Origin: Pogona vitticeps
Taxonomy: Eukaryota > Chordata > Lepidosauria > Squamata > Agamidae
NCBI RefSeq assembly: GCF_051106095.1
Contig: NC_135794.1
Coordinates: 24,058,747 to 24,122,746 of the forward strand
DNA: 64,000 bases
Direction: 5' to 3'
Shown here: piece by piece, positions 34,017-47,200 of the stretch
Layout: each line of letters begins with the position of its first letter
Position numbering within the stretch: the stretch's first letter is position 1
Made by a program: the position numbers and the translations under genes
Notes under the pieces: model-generated
What the model was told of the DNA's origin: nothing
Seen by the model: only the letters and a program-made list of their open reading frames with translations
Database searches by the model: none

Positions 34017-34017
<1 letters not shown>

Positions 34018-34019
34018 GG

Positions 34020-35220
34020 CCTCCCCTTGGAGGTAGGGGGGGGACCCCTTCAGAGGAGGGCCCACTCACCCACCCACTCCCGTTCCTCTTTGGGGACTAC
34101 AACTCCCAGAGGGCTGCCCGCGGCATTCTGGGAGCTGTAGTCCCCAGGATGGTTGTGGTTGGTTTTGTTTTGTTTTTAAAGGAGGAGCGACCCCCCCCCC
34201 CCGAGGCCTGGCTCCCCTTCTTGGAGGAGGTTGGTCCCTGGCCGGAGGGAATCCCCTTCCCCGGAGGAAGGAAGGAAGGAAGGAAGGCCGGGCTCCGGGA
34301 GCAGCGGCAGCGGCAGCAGCTCCTCTCCCCCGCCCCCTCGGCCTTCCCCGCCCGGGAGGAAGCGAAGCGAAGTGAAGCGACGGCCTCCTCCTCCTCCTCC
34401 TCCTCCTCCTCGGAAGGGAGGCCCTCCTGCTTCTCTCTCTCTCTCTCGCCGCCTCTTCCGCCTCTTCCTCCTCCGCCGGGCGATGGGCCTGGCCTGGCCG
34501 GACCGGGGAGACCGAGGAGAAGAAGGGCGCCCCAGGGAGGGAGGCTGCCCGCGGAGCGGCGCCCAGGCGGCGGCGGCGGCGGCGGTGGGTGAGCCCCAGG
34601 CCCCGAGGAAGCCGCGGCCTCTTCGCCGCCTCTCTTTCCCCAGGCCGGAGCCCCGCGGGGGGCGGGGGGCGGGGGGGGACAGGGGAGGGGAAGGCGAAGG
34701 GGACCCGGGAAGGGAAGGGAAGGGAGGGCCCGGGGGGGGGAGGAAGGAGGGCCGGGCTGAGGGGGGCCGGTTGGAGGGCAGGGAAAGGGGAAACGGAGGG
34801 CAAAAGAGAGCCGCCGCCTCCTCCTCCTCCTCCTTCCCCTTTTCCCCGCCACGCCAGGCTGTGTGTGTGTGTGTGTGTTGGGGAGACCTTGGAGGGAGCC
34901 GGCCGCGTTCACACGTGACGGGCCCGGGACGGGGCTGCCCTGCGTGTCAAAGAGGGCCGGGTCGCGGAGGCGCTTTGGACAGGTCCGGATGAGCCTCGTC
35001 CTGCTGAAACGGCGAGAAGGAGGAGGAGGAGGAGGATGCATAGCTGAGACAGAGAGGAACAGCCCCTGCCCCCCCCCCGGTTCCTAAAAGAGATGCGAGA
35101 GAAAGAGACCTTTTGGGGGGGGAGGGGGAGTTGCTTCCCAGGCTCTCCCAGCCCGGACAGGAGTTGGGGGGGGGGCTTCAGGTGAGCGCGCAGGTGAGCG
35201 GGGCTCCCCTTGTCGTGGAA
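34020..35220. promoter_or_regulatory. USP8: USP8 CpG island promoter
   Basis: Very G+C-rich, CpG-dense, with CTC, GGC, GGAA and GT simple repeats. It is followed after one intron by the USP8 start codon. Long open frames here (up to 314 codons) are products of skewed composition. GG followed by GTGAGC at 34587-34594 is a plausible donor for a non-coding exon 1. Confidence 0.78.
34092..34145. promoter_or_regulatory. USP8: Inverted pair of ZNF143/THAP11-type motifs
   Basis: Nineteen-base arms (34092-34110 and 34127-34145, one mismatch) each carry ACTACA-CTCCCAG. The right arm on the minus strand gives the full ACTACAGCTCCCAGAATGC form of the site bound by ZNF143 and THAP11 at housekeeping promoters. 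Confidence 0.7.
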
Positions 35221-38074
35221 AAGGTGCTCCCCCAGGAAGGAAGGAAGGAAGGAAGGAAGGAAGGAAGGAGCTGATGATGGAAGGAAGGAAGGAAGGAAGG
35301 AAGGAAGGAAGGAAGGAAGGAAGGAAGGAAGGAAGGAAGGAAGGATCGCCACCAGAGCACCGACCAAGACAAGCAAGCAGGGTGTTGCCATAGCTCAGGC
35401 TTTAAAATTAGGGTCACTTTTGGCCTGGCTAGTTTTGTTTTGTTTTGTTTTGGCCTACAATTCCCATCAGCCACAACCAACCCATGGTAAAAAGGATTGC
35501 AAGAGAGTGGCCCAAGGTCCCTTCCATTTGCTTTCAATCAGAGCTGGTATAAAATAAAAGACATTCAGTAGCTGGTTAGTGGCATGTATTCTTGGACACC
35601 CTAGTAGAGGGCATTCCACCTGCTTTATATACGCTGTTCTTTGACGATACGTACAGCCGTTAAGCACCACCTTCTCCGTCTAAGGCCAAAAGTCAATTGT
35701 TCTGCTTATAATAATGGAGTCTTAACTGCAGCATAGAACTTTGTTGGCTTCAGTGCAGGATCTCCCAAGGTGTCCCGTTGTGATGATCTAAAGCGATCAA
35801 AGGATGTGTGCCTTATAAATGAAGTTTCTAGCCAAGACAACTGTATTTTTTTAAAAAAAATTGAAGATACAGTGCTGAGATTTTTCATCCCACTAAACAT
35901 GCTTCTGGTCATTGTATTTGAGAAACATTTGCTCTAGGAGGAAGCAAATGCCACTTCTGGATGGGGGGATGTAAGCAACCAGGTGACGTGCTTGTCGATC
36001 TTGGTTGGGTTCAAGATTTCGGACGCAGGTTAGGTGTATTCCTCCTAGAAAACATCTGGTGCTCTAGCAACAGAGTCATCTAGCCGTCGGTTAATAGGAA
36101 TAGCCTGTTACAATTTCTGCAGTAACTTAACGAATAAAATGAACAGAGTTGCAGAAAGGCAGATGAGAAAGATGTGTCAGGACTGGGGAAGTGTCAGGAT
36201 TGGTTACGCCGTCATAATCGGTTTTGTGAAGGCGCTTACCTGTGTCTGGCTGCAAGTGAAAACATCTTTCAGAAGATGCTTGGTCACTGAGGTGCTTCAG
36301 AATTTCCAACCCCCTGTGTAATAAAACAGTAAAGTCACTCAAAGGCCAAAAGCGCTGTTGATCTTGGAATTAGGTTGTCCGTTTTTCTCCTGTGTTCTTA
36401 ATTTGTTGTTTGGCCTTGGTGGAGTTGTTCTCCGAGAAAAACTGCACTTACAAGATAGCGCTCGGGCCTGTTTGAAGATTGTACGTGTGTCTTAAGACTC
36501 TGTGATCTTGTGATACTAGTTATTCAAATCATCTTTAAAAAGTGTTTTTAGAAGAGATGGAAAAACCAGGAACCCATTTGTGCTGGCATGAAATGAGCAG
36601 ACATAAATCTGAATAAAAATGATTGGCGTACATGTCCTTTTGCATGACCCTGTCATTTAGGGGAAATCATTGTCTTCTTGGGGAGAAAAGTTGCATCTGT
36701 TGATGCTTGCTGAGAGAGGTTTATGATTTTCTGGATCACTTCTTCTTGTCCGAACAGGCGAGGAGGCTTAATAGCTGGGTTAGGTTGCAGCAGCCACATC
36801 ATCTTGACTCCTGTTGTCATTATAGTAGGAGCGGTCCTCTAAAGAGGGATTTTGGAAAGAGCCAAAGGTAGCTCATGACCCAAGCAAGGGGGAAGCATTC
36901 CATGAAGTGTGAAAATATGAGCTGGGAAAGAGAAAACAGTCATCTAATATGTAAAACTGCTACGTAACTATTTGGCAGAAGGAAAATGTATTGAGAGGAG
37001 ATGTGTGCTCCTAGTTTGCTGACTGAATAATTGCACAATGTTGCCGAGCCAATTCCTGTTAAGAATCTTGCAGGGAGCAATAGGGAGCGATCCAAGCCTT
37101 GCTCACTCATAGCGTTTGTGCACACGGAAGACTCCCCTTGCGAAACAGAAGAGCCAGTTAAGTCATCTGCTAAATCTCAACCGGTGAAGTGTTAATTGGT
37201 TTGCAAGAACACTACCTGTTGTCGTCAGGAAGCTTGCAGTTGTGTCCTGTGAAGGGAAATTGATTCTATATTTTGTTCACCAGAGTAGTTCTTCATGTTG
37301 AGTGGATGTCTTCAGGAAGGCATGATGGATGATTTGCCAGCTCTCAGTTCATCCTGAGTTGGCTGTAAGCACTCACTTGTAAGGACAGGACTTTGCTTTT
37401 AAGTAGGTATTGGTGGCCTTTAATAGCCTGTTGTTTGCCAAACCTAGCATTTCAAAAGAAACAAAGGCCTTTTGCCCCTCTTGCAGTTCAGATGATGCTC
37501 ACGCAGTACTGCATTTAATGTCAATGAAATCTAATTACAAGCTGCCTTATAGGTGGAGAAGGATAACATCACGTGTTGAACCTTGAAGATTATATTTAGA
37601 AAGGGCTTAACGTTTCAAGGATGTAAAGTCTTGTTTTGTTAGCCCTGTATGGGGTTGGAGAGAAAGGGCCGTTGCAATTTCTGTCTCATGAGAAAGTGAA
37701 TGAGAGGCAGGTGTGTATTAAGAGATTACATTTGATGGGATGTGTTCCCTCACCAAAGGCAGTGGAAAGCAGCTTATAATCAGAAAGAGGACTTTCTGCC
37801 AGTCCCATCATTTTCATGCTTCAACAGCTATTTTAAAAAGGGAAATTTAAAAAAATCTTTTAACTGATACATTTGGCAGGGGCGGCAAAATAGAATTGAA
37901 CTCTCAGCCTTCCAATTTTCTGCAACGGTACATCATTTGCCTTTGGCTCTGTGCCCAGTGTTATTCCCCTGTTTGCTTGCCTGCTTGCATTTGATTCAGA
38001 AGACGACTGAAGATTTGCCTTTGTCTTTGATACTAAGATCTTTATTTCAAATCTTTATTCTCCCCCCCAACCAG
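34595..38074 (+). other. USP8: USP8 intron 1 (left boundary inferred)
   Basis: About 3.5 kb between the CpG island and the first coding exon. It has two GGAA microsatellites and a fragment (35452-35485) of a reptile foldback repeat. No coding exon is seen. Confidence 0.5.
35234..35345. repeat. Two (GGAA)n microsatellites
   Basis: GGAA tracts at 35234-35269 and 35279-35345 separated by GCTGATGAT. Tandem GGAA is a binding platform for ETS proteins. Confidence 0.95.
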
Positions 38075-38146
38075 AAAACAACCCGTGTTGAAGAATAATT
38101 GAACGACCCAGAGAGTCCTTTCGAGGAAACATCCCGATTTATTAAC

Positions 38147-38250
38147 ATGCCTGCGGTGGCCTCGGTACCTAAAGATCTGTACCTCTGTACTTCGTTGAAA
38201 GATCTGAACAAAAAAACAGAAGTGAAAGCTGAAAAAATCAGTATAAAGAG
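38147..38250 (+). CDS. USP8: USP8 first coding exon
   Basis: [20 protein letters not shown] then [14 protein letters not shown] and two bases. The donor is GTAATG. The upstream acceptor CCAACCAG ends at 38074, giving a short 5' UTR part. Start of the MIT-like dimerisation domain. Confidence 0.96.
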
Positions 38251-41200
38251 GTAATGCTTGTTCAGCACCGTCAGATTGTTTCCCAGAAATAATTCAGGAG
38301 GTGGGGGCTCTTATAGGCTCTGACATTCACAAATAGAACAACGGTCACACGGCTAAATGGGTCAGGTTGCTGGGTTTGGGGGGAGGAAAGTTCCATAGAG
38401 GTTCGTGTTCTGCTAGTTATAATGCAGTTTTCAGCCAGCCCTGTCTCTCGACACATTGGCAGTGTTGCTGTGAGCTGTCAGACAATCATCTGGATCCAGC
38501 TCCGACAGATCGGCTGCATCCCATTAGAATAGTGGTTCCCAACCGGGGGGGGGGGGGGGAGAGAGCCAGGTGTTCTGGGACTACAACTCCCAGAAGCCTT
38601 CACTACCAGCTGTGCTGGCTAGGGTGTTTCAAAGCTGCAGTCCAAGAACATTGTGGTGATGGACGCTTGGGAACCACTGTGGTAAAAATCTGGTGGCTGT
38701 TATTTATTTTGCAAAGAAGCTGTCCACATCTTGGAAGGGAGAAGCAGTATTCCATGCATGTTTTATCCCCTGGAATGGAATGTATCATTTATGAATTATT
38801 TAGGTTAGGTTTTAGCCTCCGTCCTGCAGCGAAAGATGCAAAACCGATGAGTGATGTTTCTTCCCTGTAGTATGCAGAAAGCACACCCTTTCTGGGGAGA
38901 GCAGAGGCAGGAAAGGAGTGGCTGTTTTAGGTAGTGATCTTGCACACCTTGACTCAGGAGGCCTTCTGGGTTGAACGACACACAAAGGTCTGCGACGTGA
39001 ATGCTCTGAAATATGTGCACGGAGTAGCATTCGGTAACAGCAAAATGTGCAGCCTTGGCAGGAATTCATTTTACAGAAGTACCCCATTAAAGATTAAACA
39101 GACTTTAAAAAGAAAGAAAGAAAAGTTTTGTTGTGCTTAAATGCTTAAAAGGAGGCTTGCCGGAAAGGCAACGGCTGCCCGCTCCATTTTGTGCCGTCTG
39201 CGTTGATGTCGTTGAAGGTCCACCTTTGCCTTTCTTTGCTTCCCTCTCCAGCTACGTGCAGAGTGCCCTGAAGATCTTCAAAGCGGCCGAGGAATGCCGA
39301 TTGGACCGGGATGAAGAGAAGGCCTATGTTCTCTACATGAAGTATGTGACCGTGTATAATCTGATTAAAAAGAGGCCCGATTTCAAACTCCAACAAGTAC
39401 GTATCCCATTCCTAGTGGCTTTCTGTATCTGCGATTCATCTCTGACGCATCACTAAAGTGGTGGTGGCCATTATTAATGTTTTCTGCACCTCTTGGTCCC
39501 TGTTACCGCAACACGAAGCCATTCACTGCTCCTTGTAATTTCAGGATTTCGTCCATTCGATGCTTGGAGTCACGAACATCAAAAAGGCAATTGAGGAAGC
39601 TGAAAGACTTTCGGAAAGCCTCAAACTCAGGTATGCTTTTAAGCGTCACGAATGAATATGTGCTCTTGGGATGCTGGCATTTCTGAACCCCTCTTTCCTC
39701 TTTAACCAAAAGTTGGGCCTTCCACCAGCAGAAATTTCCATTGATTGAGAGTTAACAGCCAGAGGGTCTCATTGTCTTGGCAACAACTGACACCTCCAGA
39801 GCAGGGTTGCTCCCTGACGGTCCTTCGGGTGGGGTGGGAAGGCAGGGAAAGACCTTAAATGACTTGCTGGTGGGCCCCCCTTGGGGCCATCATCCAGCCA
39901 GTGACTTCTGTATGCAACGCCGTCAGCATCCCCCTCCTGCTGCAGCTCTCTTGCATTGTAAAAAAAATGGAAATAGTACCTCCCCCAAACCTCTTCCACA
40001 ACTGGTTTTTAGAGAGAATGGGCAGGCTGTCGGAAGGGGGAAGTTGCAGGGGGAAATAACCTCATACAGCGGACATGTGCCCTTGGATCCTGGCCTCCTC
40101 ACTGCGGAGGGACAGACTGGAGAGACTTTGATCATTCATGTCCAACGGCAGGGTCATTCTGATTAATTTCTTTTAAATTAGGGTTTGTTCTTTTCATACA
40201 AATTCAAGTGTCATCTCATAGTAGTGACCTTTACCTTCCAAAGGGCATGTCTGCCTATTTTTCTTTTATTTATATATCTGTATGGTGGTAAAATGTGATC
40301 AGGTGGTTTTGGGGGTGAGGGGAAGACATGCGCCTTCTTTCACTTCCTAAATAGTTCTGTAGAACATTTGCGACCTGAGAGACAGCTCACCTCCAGTGAT
40401 ATCAGGCTAATTTGCAGGGACAGAAACGATGAGCTGGCCTAATGACTGTGCAAGGCAAAAATATTACCCCTCTCGAGACGTTCATGTGGTCGAATTGAAT
40501 CGCCTCCTTGCTCTAGATATGAAGAAGCCGAAGTACGGAAGAAATTGGAAGAAAAAGAGAGGCAGGAAGAGCAGCAGATTAAAAAGCAGGAATCGAAAGA
40601 GGAGGGCAAAGTTTTGGCCAAAGTGACAGAACCGTCTTCGGATCCCAAAGGAAAAAATCAAATGGTACTCGGGTTCCTTTTTAATTGTTAAAATGTTTTA
40701 TTTTTAGATTAGAAATATTTACAATTTTTAGATTAGAAATATTTATAGAAGTTGGTTTTCATTTGTTGTCAGCTAAAAGAAGATAACTTGACATTGTGAA
40801 ATCAATATGACCAGGTGGCTTTTGTTCCAGAATAACCCCGAAGGTTACCTGTTTTGAATTCTACTTGTTTTTGCTCAGAAGGTTACCAAACTGAGCCGTC
40901 TTTGTCGGTCCATCTTAAGCCTGTGAAAGTATAAATTGACTTCAATGCTGAATTTCTTTTAGAGTGATTGATTGATCCTTTTTTAGGCTGCATTAAAATC
41001 ATGAGGCTGGAACATGCTGCACTGTCAGTCCTCAAATCTGGCCATGGCAGGATTTGGGCGTCAGCTGCTGTGAGTTACCCCTGAATGCAGACAATGGCCT
41101 TTGGAGGTAGTGTCTGCTCCTACCTGGAAACTAGGTCTGTTCCAGGTAGATAGACGAGACTGCTGAACGATGCAGACAGTGAAGGCAGCATCTCTCCATC

Positions 41201-44200
41201 TGAGCTCAGGAAAATCTGGTTTCTGCTCTTTGCGGTTAAGTGACCTTGGTTATGCCAGGATCGCTTTGCCTGAACCCGTGTATGAGGTTGATTCTTTCTC
41301 TGATAGAGTCTTCCGTATTGTTGCAATTGAAGCGAGGCAAAACAAGGAAAAGACATTGCAGGCAGAGGTAGGAATTCGCTCCCCCTTGGACAGCATTCTG
41401 CCGAGACCATTGAGTGGACAGAAGAATTTGCTCTCGTGTAAATCCTTTCTTCTGTACCTTCTTAAAAGTCCTGGTATCTTTATCAGCCCAACAGCATCTG
41501 ATTTTCTTTGGACCTCTGTGTCTGGCAGCTGTTTCAGAAAGGCGCCGTTGTGTAGGAAAAGTGTCCATGTATGTGTGAATTAAGGGTGGAAATAGATGTG
41601 CCTCTCAAGCATGCTTTAAAAAGCTTAAAAGCCTTTCTAATTCTACATTATTATAGATCAATGGTGAGAATAAGCGTTCAGCAGAAGAAAAGGAGCCCTC
41701 TGAAACTGGTAAGTGACACGGCTCTCGGTTCAAGGTCCCTGTCGTATAGGACACAGGCCTGAAGAAGATTGCGAAGAACTTCAGAGAACTCCTAACATTT
41801 CAGCTGATTTTCACTAAGATGACGCCACCAGCCCACCATGGTCTCACAAACGACAACCTGTGGGTTGTCTTGGTTAAATTGTGGCTCTGGGGAACTGTCT
41901 GCCTGAGTTTGACCTACCTAATTTACATACTGCCCGTTTCTGTTTACAGATTAAAACAGTTTGTATTCCTTTATATCACTTTTTGTAAAGTAGTCTCTCT
42001 CTCTCTTTCTCTCTCTCTCTTTTTCTCTTACAAGGATCTATCACAGCAGAGAAATTATTTACAATGATGATGGACAAAAGCCTCAAGTTGATGATCATGG
42101 ATGCCCGAAGCCTGAAAGATTATCAGGAGTCTTGCATTATCAACTCTGTCTGTGTTCCAGAAGAAGCTATCAGCCCCGGGTAGGACCATAAACTTTCCCC
42201 ATAGAAAGTCCTGAGCCTGCATACAGATTAAAAGGTTAACCTTGATCATGGGCAGAATGATGAAAATACGAATAGGTGATGCCTGTTTGCCTGGCTACAA
42301 TAAAAAAAGGTTTAAAGTAGACATGGTTTTCTTTAACTTTTTTTTTAAAAGTACTTAATTGGCCTGGGGAATTTTTGTGCCTGAGATGATGTGATGGTCA
42401 CCAGAGGTGTAAGTGGATATTTAAAACGTCCAAGTAAATTATTTGGCTGTACTCTCAGACTCTTGGTAGTGAACTATGCAAAGTTCAGTAAGACTGATTG
42501 GGTGGTCGTGGCTAGACCAGGGATACTCTTGGTGTTGCTGGACCACGCTTTCGCCCTTGAGACTTTCTGCAGAGTGTACTCCTTTCGCAGGCCGGAGGAG
42601 AAGGCGATTCCTGCCCCCTCCCCAGCGAGGGACAAACAGCCTTAAGTCTTCCCTTTGTGTTTTTCTTTTGCTGTTGCTTCACATTGCAGCGTGATGGCTA
42701 GCTGGATCGAAGCTAGACTCCCAGAAACGTCCAAAGAGGCCTGGAAAGAGAGGGGGCAAGCCCACTTCGTGGTTCTGCTGGACTGGTTTAGTTCAGCCAA
42801 AGACCTGGAATTAGGAACACCTCTGCGGAGCCTCAAAGATGCACTTTTCAAGGTGAGCAAGCAGTTTTACCTTGCTATGGGCCATCTCATGTCTGGTGAT
42901 GAGAGCGTGCGGGCCTGTGACAGAGATTTCCTTCACGAAGGAAGGTGGCCCATGGTTCATTTGGGATCATCAACCAAGGTTAAGACAACCCAGTTTGGCT
43001 AAGCATGATATCCACTGGGCCCCCAAATGAGGAGGCAGTGAACGGCACCATGCAAAGCTTCGGGAAAGTTCCAGTTGCAGCCGCCCCCTTTCGCAACACC
43101 AGTACGAAATAGAAAAAGCCGTGTTTGCTCAGGTACTGAACAAAAATCAACACGATGGGTCAAAATAAGCAGGCAGAAGACACCGCGTATTAGGCCGAGT
43201 GACTCGTGAACGACCGTCTGCACTCCCAACTTCCAAACTTTTTCTCTCTTTTTTGGGTGGGCCATGATTTTTGTATAGCTTTGCTCCCTATACATACGTT
43301 AAGAAAGTGAAGTCAGGATAGGGAGTTGGTTTTTCCACGCTTGCTTGTATCCTCGTGTCTCGTCATAGGACAGGGCTGAGGATTAGGAACTGTGAATCTT
43401 GTTTTGGATTTTGTAAAATGTTTTGTCCTCCGTTTCCAGTGGGAAAGCAAAGCCGTGCTCCAGCACGAACCCTTGATCCTGGAAGGGGGTTACGAGAACT
43501 GGCTCCTTTGTTATCCTCAGTACACATCAAATGCCAAAGTAACTCCTCCTCAACGTAGGAAGAATGAAGCAGTTTCTGTCTCTTGTACGTATCAAAGACA
43601 CTCTTCCACTGTTGGGAGAAAGCTTTCCCAGTTCTCCTATCCTGCCAAATAAGCAAACAAAGCTTTAAAAAAAAAGTAAACAGAAATGGGTTACATCTAT
43701 GTATAAAGTAGAAGCGTACATATGTCTTTGTAAACCTAAATAGTGCTTGTTCCCAACTAATTTGGGTTCACTATTGGGCAGCAGAAGGAAAACCCCGTTT
43801 TATTCCACTGGAGATGATGGTGCTTAAAAAAGTGAAACCATAGAATGATGCCTTTTTTTTATCAATATAAACAAATAATCTGCATTTCCAGCCCTTTGAG
43901 TTTATAGAGTATATAGTGTCTCTTAACTGTCTTGCAAAAGTGTCAGGATTTATTCATTCTTTAAAGCATCATCTTTCTGCATCTTTTTGAGTGGATCGTA
44001 CGTCAGGATTCAAGTGTCTTCTTCTTGCGTCTTTCTCAGTGGATTTCACTTACCCGTCGTTGGAAGAGCCACTGCCACCTCCACTGCGTGTTGTCCGCGT
44101 AAAGCCTTCTGTGGCAGAAGTGACTGAGAGACAGGATGATGGAAAGGATCAGGAAAAAAGCGCGGAGACCTTTGAACCATCATCCCCTGCTGGATCGGTT

Positions 44201-47200
44201 GCGGTTCCTCGTAAGGGGGATGATTTGTCTGCCGCTGTCCAGCCGGCCACCCCAATGAAGGCAATTCCTCAGGTGAGGGGTTCTTGGATTTCCCAACGTC
44301 ATCTGCAAGGGGAACAACGATGGGCCATTCCAGTCAGCTGGACAATCTGGAATTGTCAGGCCTTTGTTGTGGGACAGCAGGATGGAGAAACAGCGATGGT
44401 AGGACAGCAAACCAAAGGATACGGATAAGTTGATGGTGTTGTAATCAGGAGAGAACGGCCGCAGTTACAGAGATGTGAGACTTCTGCTGAATCTAGTTTG
44501 TTGAATCCTTTCCAAATTATTCAGCCCTCCAGGACAGGTATTTAATCATCTGTGGCACCTCTGTCTGATGGAGGGATAAGAGATCTGTTTAGTCTTGTTT
44601 AAATAAAGAGGAGCCAGAGAACGTTGTAAAGATATTGTAACCTCCCCTAGGTAAGTGGAGACATTGGGGTGTGGTTGCAGTGGGGGGAGAATGTTGAAAA
44701 GATGAATAGTAACATCCAGATCAGGCCCTGAATGCATGCAACTTGCAATGCATCCCCAGATGAGTTTATATCATGCCTACCTCAGGGTCTTTAACCAGGC
44801 TGGAATGTCTTTGTAAAAGTCAAACATGGGAGTAAACAATATCACAGCAAGCGAATCTGTCAACATTGTTCCTCTCTTTATTTTTATTTTTATTTTTTAT
44901 TTTGTCCTGTTCAGGTTGATCGAACGAAAAAGCCTTTATCGAAAATTTCAGATGGTGGCGATAAGCCAAAAGCTGAAAGCCCAGCCGTTAGTAAGAAGGT
45001 AGTTTCAAACGGGAAAGTGGTTCCAGATCGTTCCACAAAGCCGGCCGTGGATACAAAAGCCGGCCTGACGGAGGAAGATAAAAACCGTATGCCTGCGGAA
45101 AAAGTTTCTCAGCCGGAAAAAAACAAGCTGGAAAAAGAGCTGCAGGAGAAGGAAGAAGAAGAGCCGAGGGCGGCGAAGCAAGAGCCGGAGCCGAAGGCAC
45201 AAGAGGACCAGGAAGAAAGGGAGGGCCGTCGGGTGTCCCCCCTCCAGAGGGAAAAAGAGGAAGAGGCAGACAGGGCGGCAGGTGAAAAGCAAGACGCGGA
45301 TAAAACCTCTAAAGACTTAGCGGACGTTAAAAAACCCGGTAAAATTGCGAGTGAAACTTCTGACGTGAAAAAAACGGACACGGACAGAATTGCCGCGGGC
45401 GAAAAAGAAAAGGTCAGGTGGACCCCAGAAACGCAGAGGCGCAAGTTGGCGGAGGAAAGCCCTGCCTCTGTTCCTGGCAAGGTGAGCGGTCCAGCCTCAA
45501 AAGAAGGGAGAGCCCGCTCTCTCTCCTTGCCCAGTGGTGTCTTTCCAGGCCTGTCTCTGAAAGGGAGCCGTTCGAACAAAGCCAGAGACTCCCTGGGATG
45601 GCGTTTCAGCGCAGCAAGATCCTGAGGCGGAGGGAGGGGTCCGTCTCATGGTGCTTATGGTGGAGTCCAACTGTCTACCCAGAGCCCTTGGTGGGGGAGT
45701 GCGCGCAAAGCGGGGTCTTTAAAACTGGCCTAGCGCCTTCCCCGTAAGCTTTGGATTTCGTGATCTCAGAGGAAACGGAGATACAAACAAGCAGCCTTTT
45801 TGGTTTTTCAGACAGTCCCTTCAGTTAGTAATTAGTAAAATAACATCTTCAGGGTGGATGAATGGGCACGCTGGAAGATCAGGGAGGTAGCCCTTGGTTT
45901 GCCCCTACGCTCATGGAGATTATTCTTTTTAAAGATCAGGAATGCCATAATAGTTTGATTTCCAGCTACTTAGAAATGTAGCTGTTGCCCCTTTCACATC
46001 GCAGGAGTAGCTATAGTCGGCCTACTTATATCTGAGATAAGGAAGAGGGAATTTCTGTCCAGCGCAAAATCCTTTTGGTTAGCATCCTTTGCTTAAAATG
46101 TCTATTCATGATCCCCTCCCCCCAAAAAATTATATCTGTGTGCAGTGTGTCTTTGTTCTTTTTTGTATGCAGGTTAGAATACATTTTTTAGTTTCTTCAT
46201 ATAGTAGTAGCACAAGGCACTCAAGCTTGCTAAATTAAAGTAAGAAAACTGAAGTTTTGCTTTCAAAATCTTTTACAGCAGACTGAGGTTAAAGAACAAG
46301 CAGAAAGAGAATTTCAAAAGCCAGGCGCTGTTAGAGAAGATACTGAACAACAGTCTGAAAAAAACAAAGTAAATGCACTGTGATGTGCATGTGTCGTTGG
46401 CAGTGTCATGCCATCACCTCATTTTATATCTGTTGCCATTTAACTACATTTAGGGCGCATGTAACCACATAGATGTTTTATTTTATATGTGTCATAAAAT
46501 AGCCATGGTTTGCTAGCACATCCAGTGAAAATGTCACTGTCATTGTGTGGTAGTTGCACAGTTGCCTGCATGTGTTAGACTCTTTGTTTTAAACCTTTAA
46601 GATGAAAGGGGAAAAAAGAAAGAAAGAAAAAGAAAAGAAATTGGTTGTAAAGCTGGGGTTGCAAAAATGAAGCCAGTGTATTCATTGGCTTCCGCTTACC
46701 AAGATGCAGCTATTTAACCAGCAACCAAAGAAACACAACAACGGAGAGGTTTTGCCACATATTTAAGACTGACACAGTTTTGTGCCAGCTTTTGGGATCG
46801 CAGTGCACTTCTTCAGATAAACTGCAAGGCCGGGGTTTGTGTGTCCACCAGAGCTGATTCTAAACAGCCTTTCGGAAATAAGCAAGCAAAGAGCCACAGA
46901 AGGCTAGCTGGTGGACAACGTGGCCTCCTTCCATGCTTTGGGCAAAACTGTGGGTCTACGCTCAGTTGTGTGTTGTTGAAATGAATGAAGATAAAATCCG
47001 CAGGAAAGGTGTGTTCTACTCTAGCCACGTCCCTTTAGGAGACAACCCGCCATTCCCACAGGAGAGACTGACCTGTCCCCATTACCTCCCCTACCATCCC
47101 GTCGCTGCCCCTTCTAGGACAGGGAACTGTGCAAAATGCTTCCCCTCGGAAGTTTCTTAATCATCCCCAGATACTGTGTACAACTTGCAACTGTTTGTCC

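Noticed and set aside
34066-35041. Frames of 245-314 codons in the USP8 CpG island
   Set aside because: Low-complexity Pro/Gly/Arg/Glu translations of GC-rich repeats on both strands.
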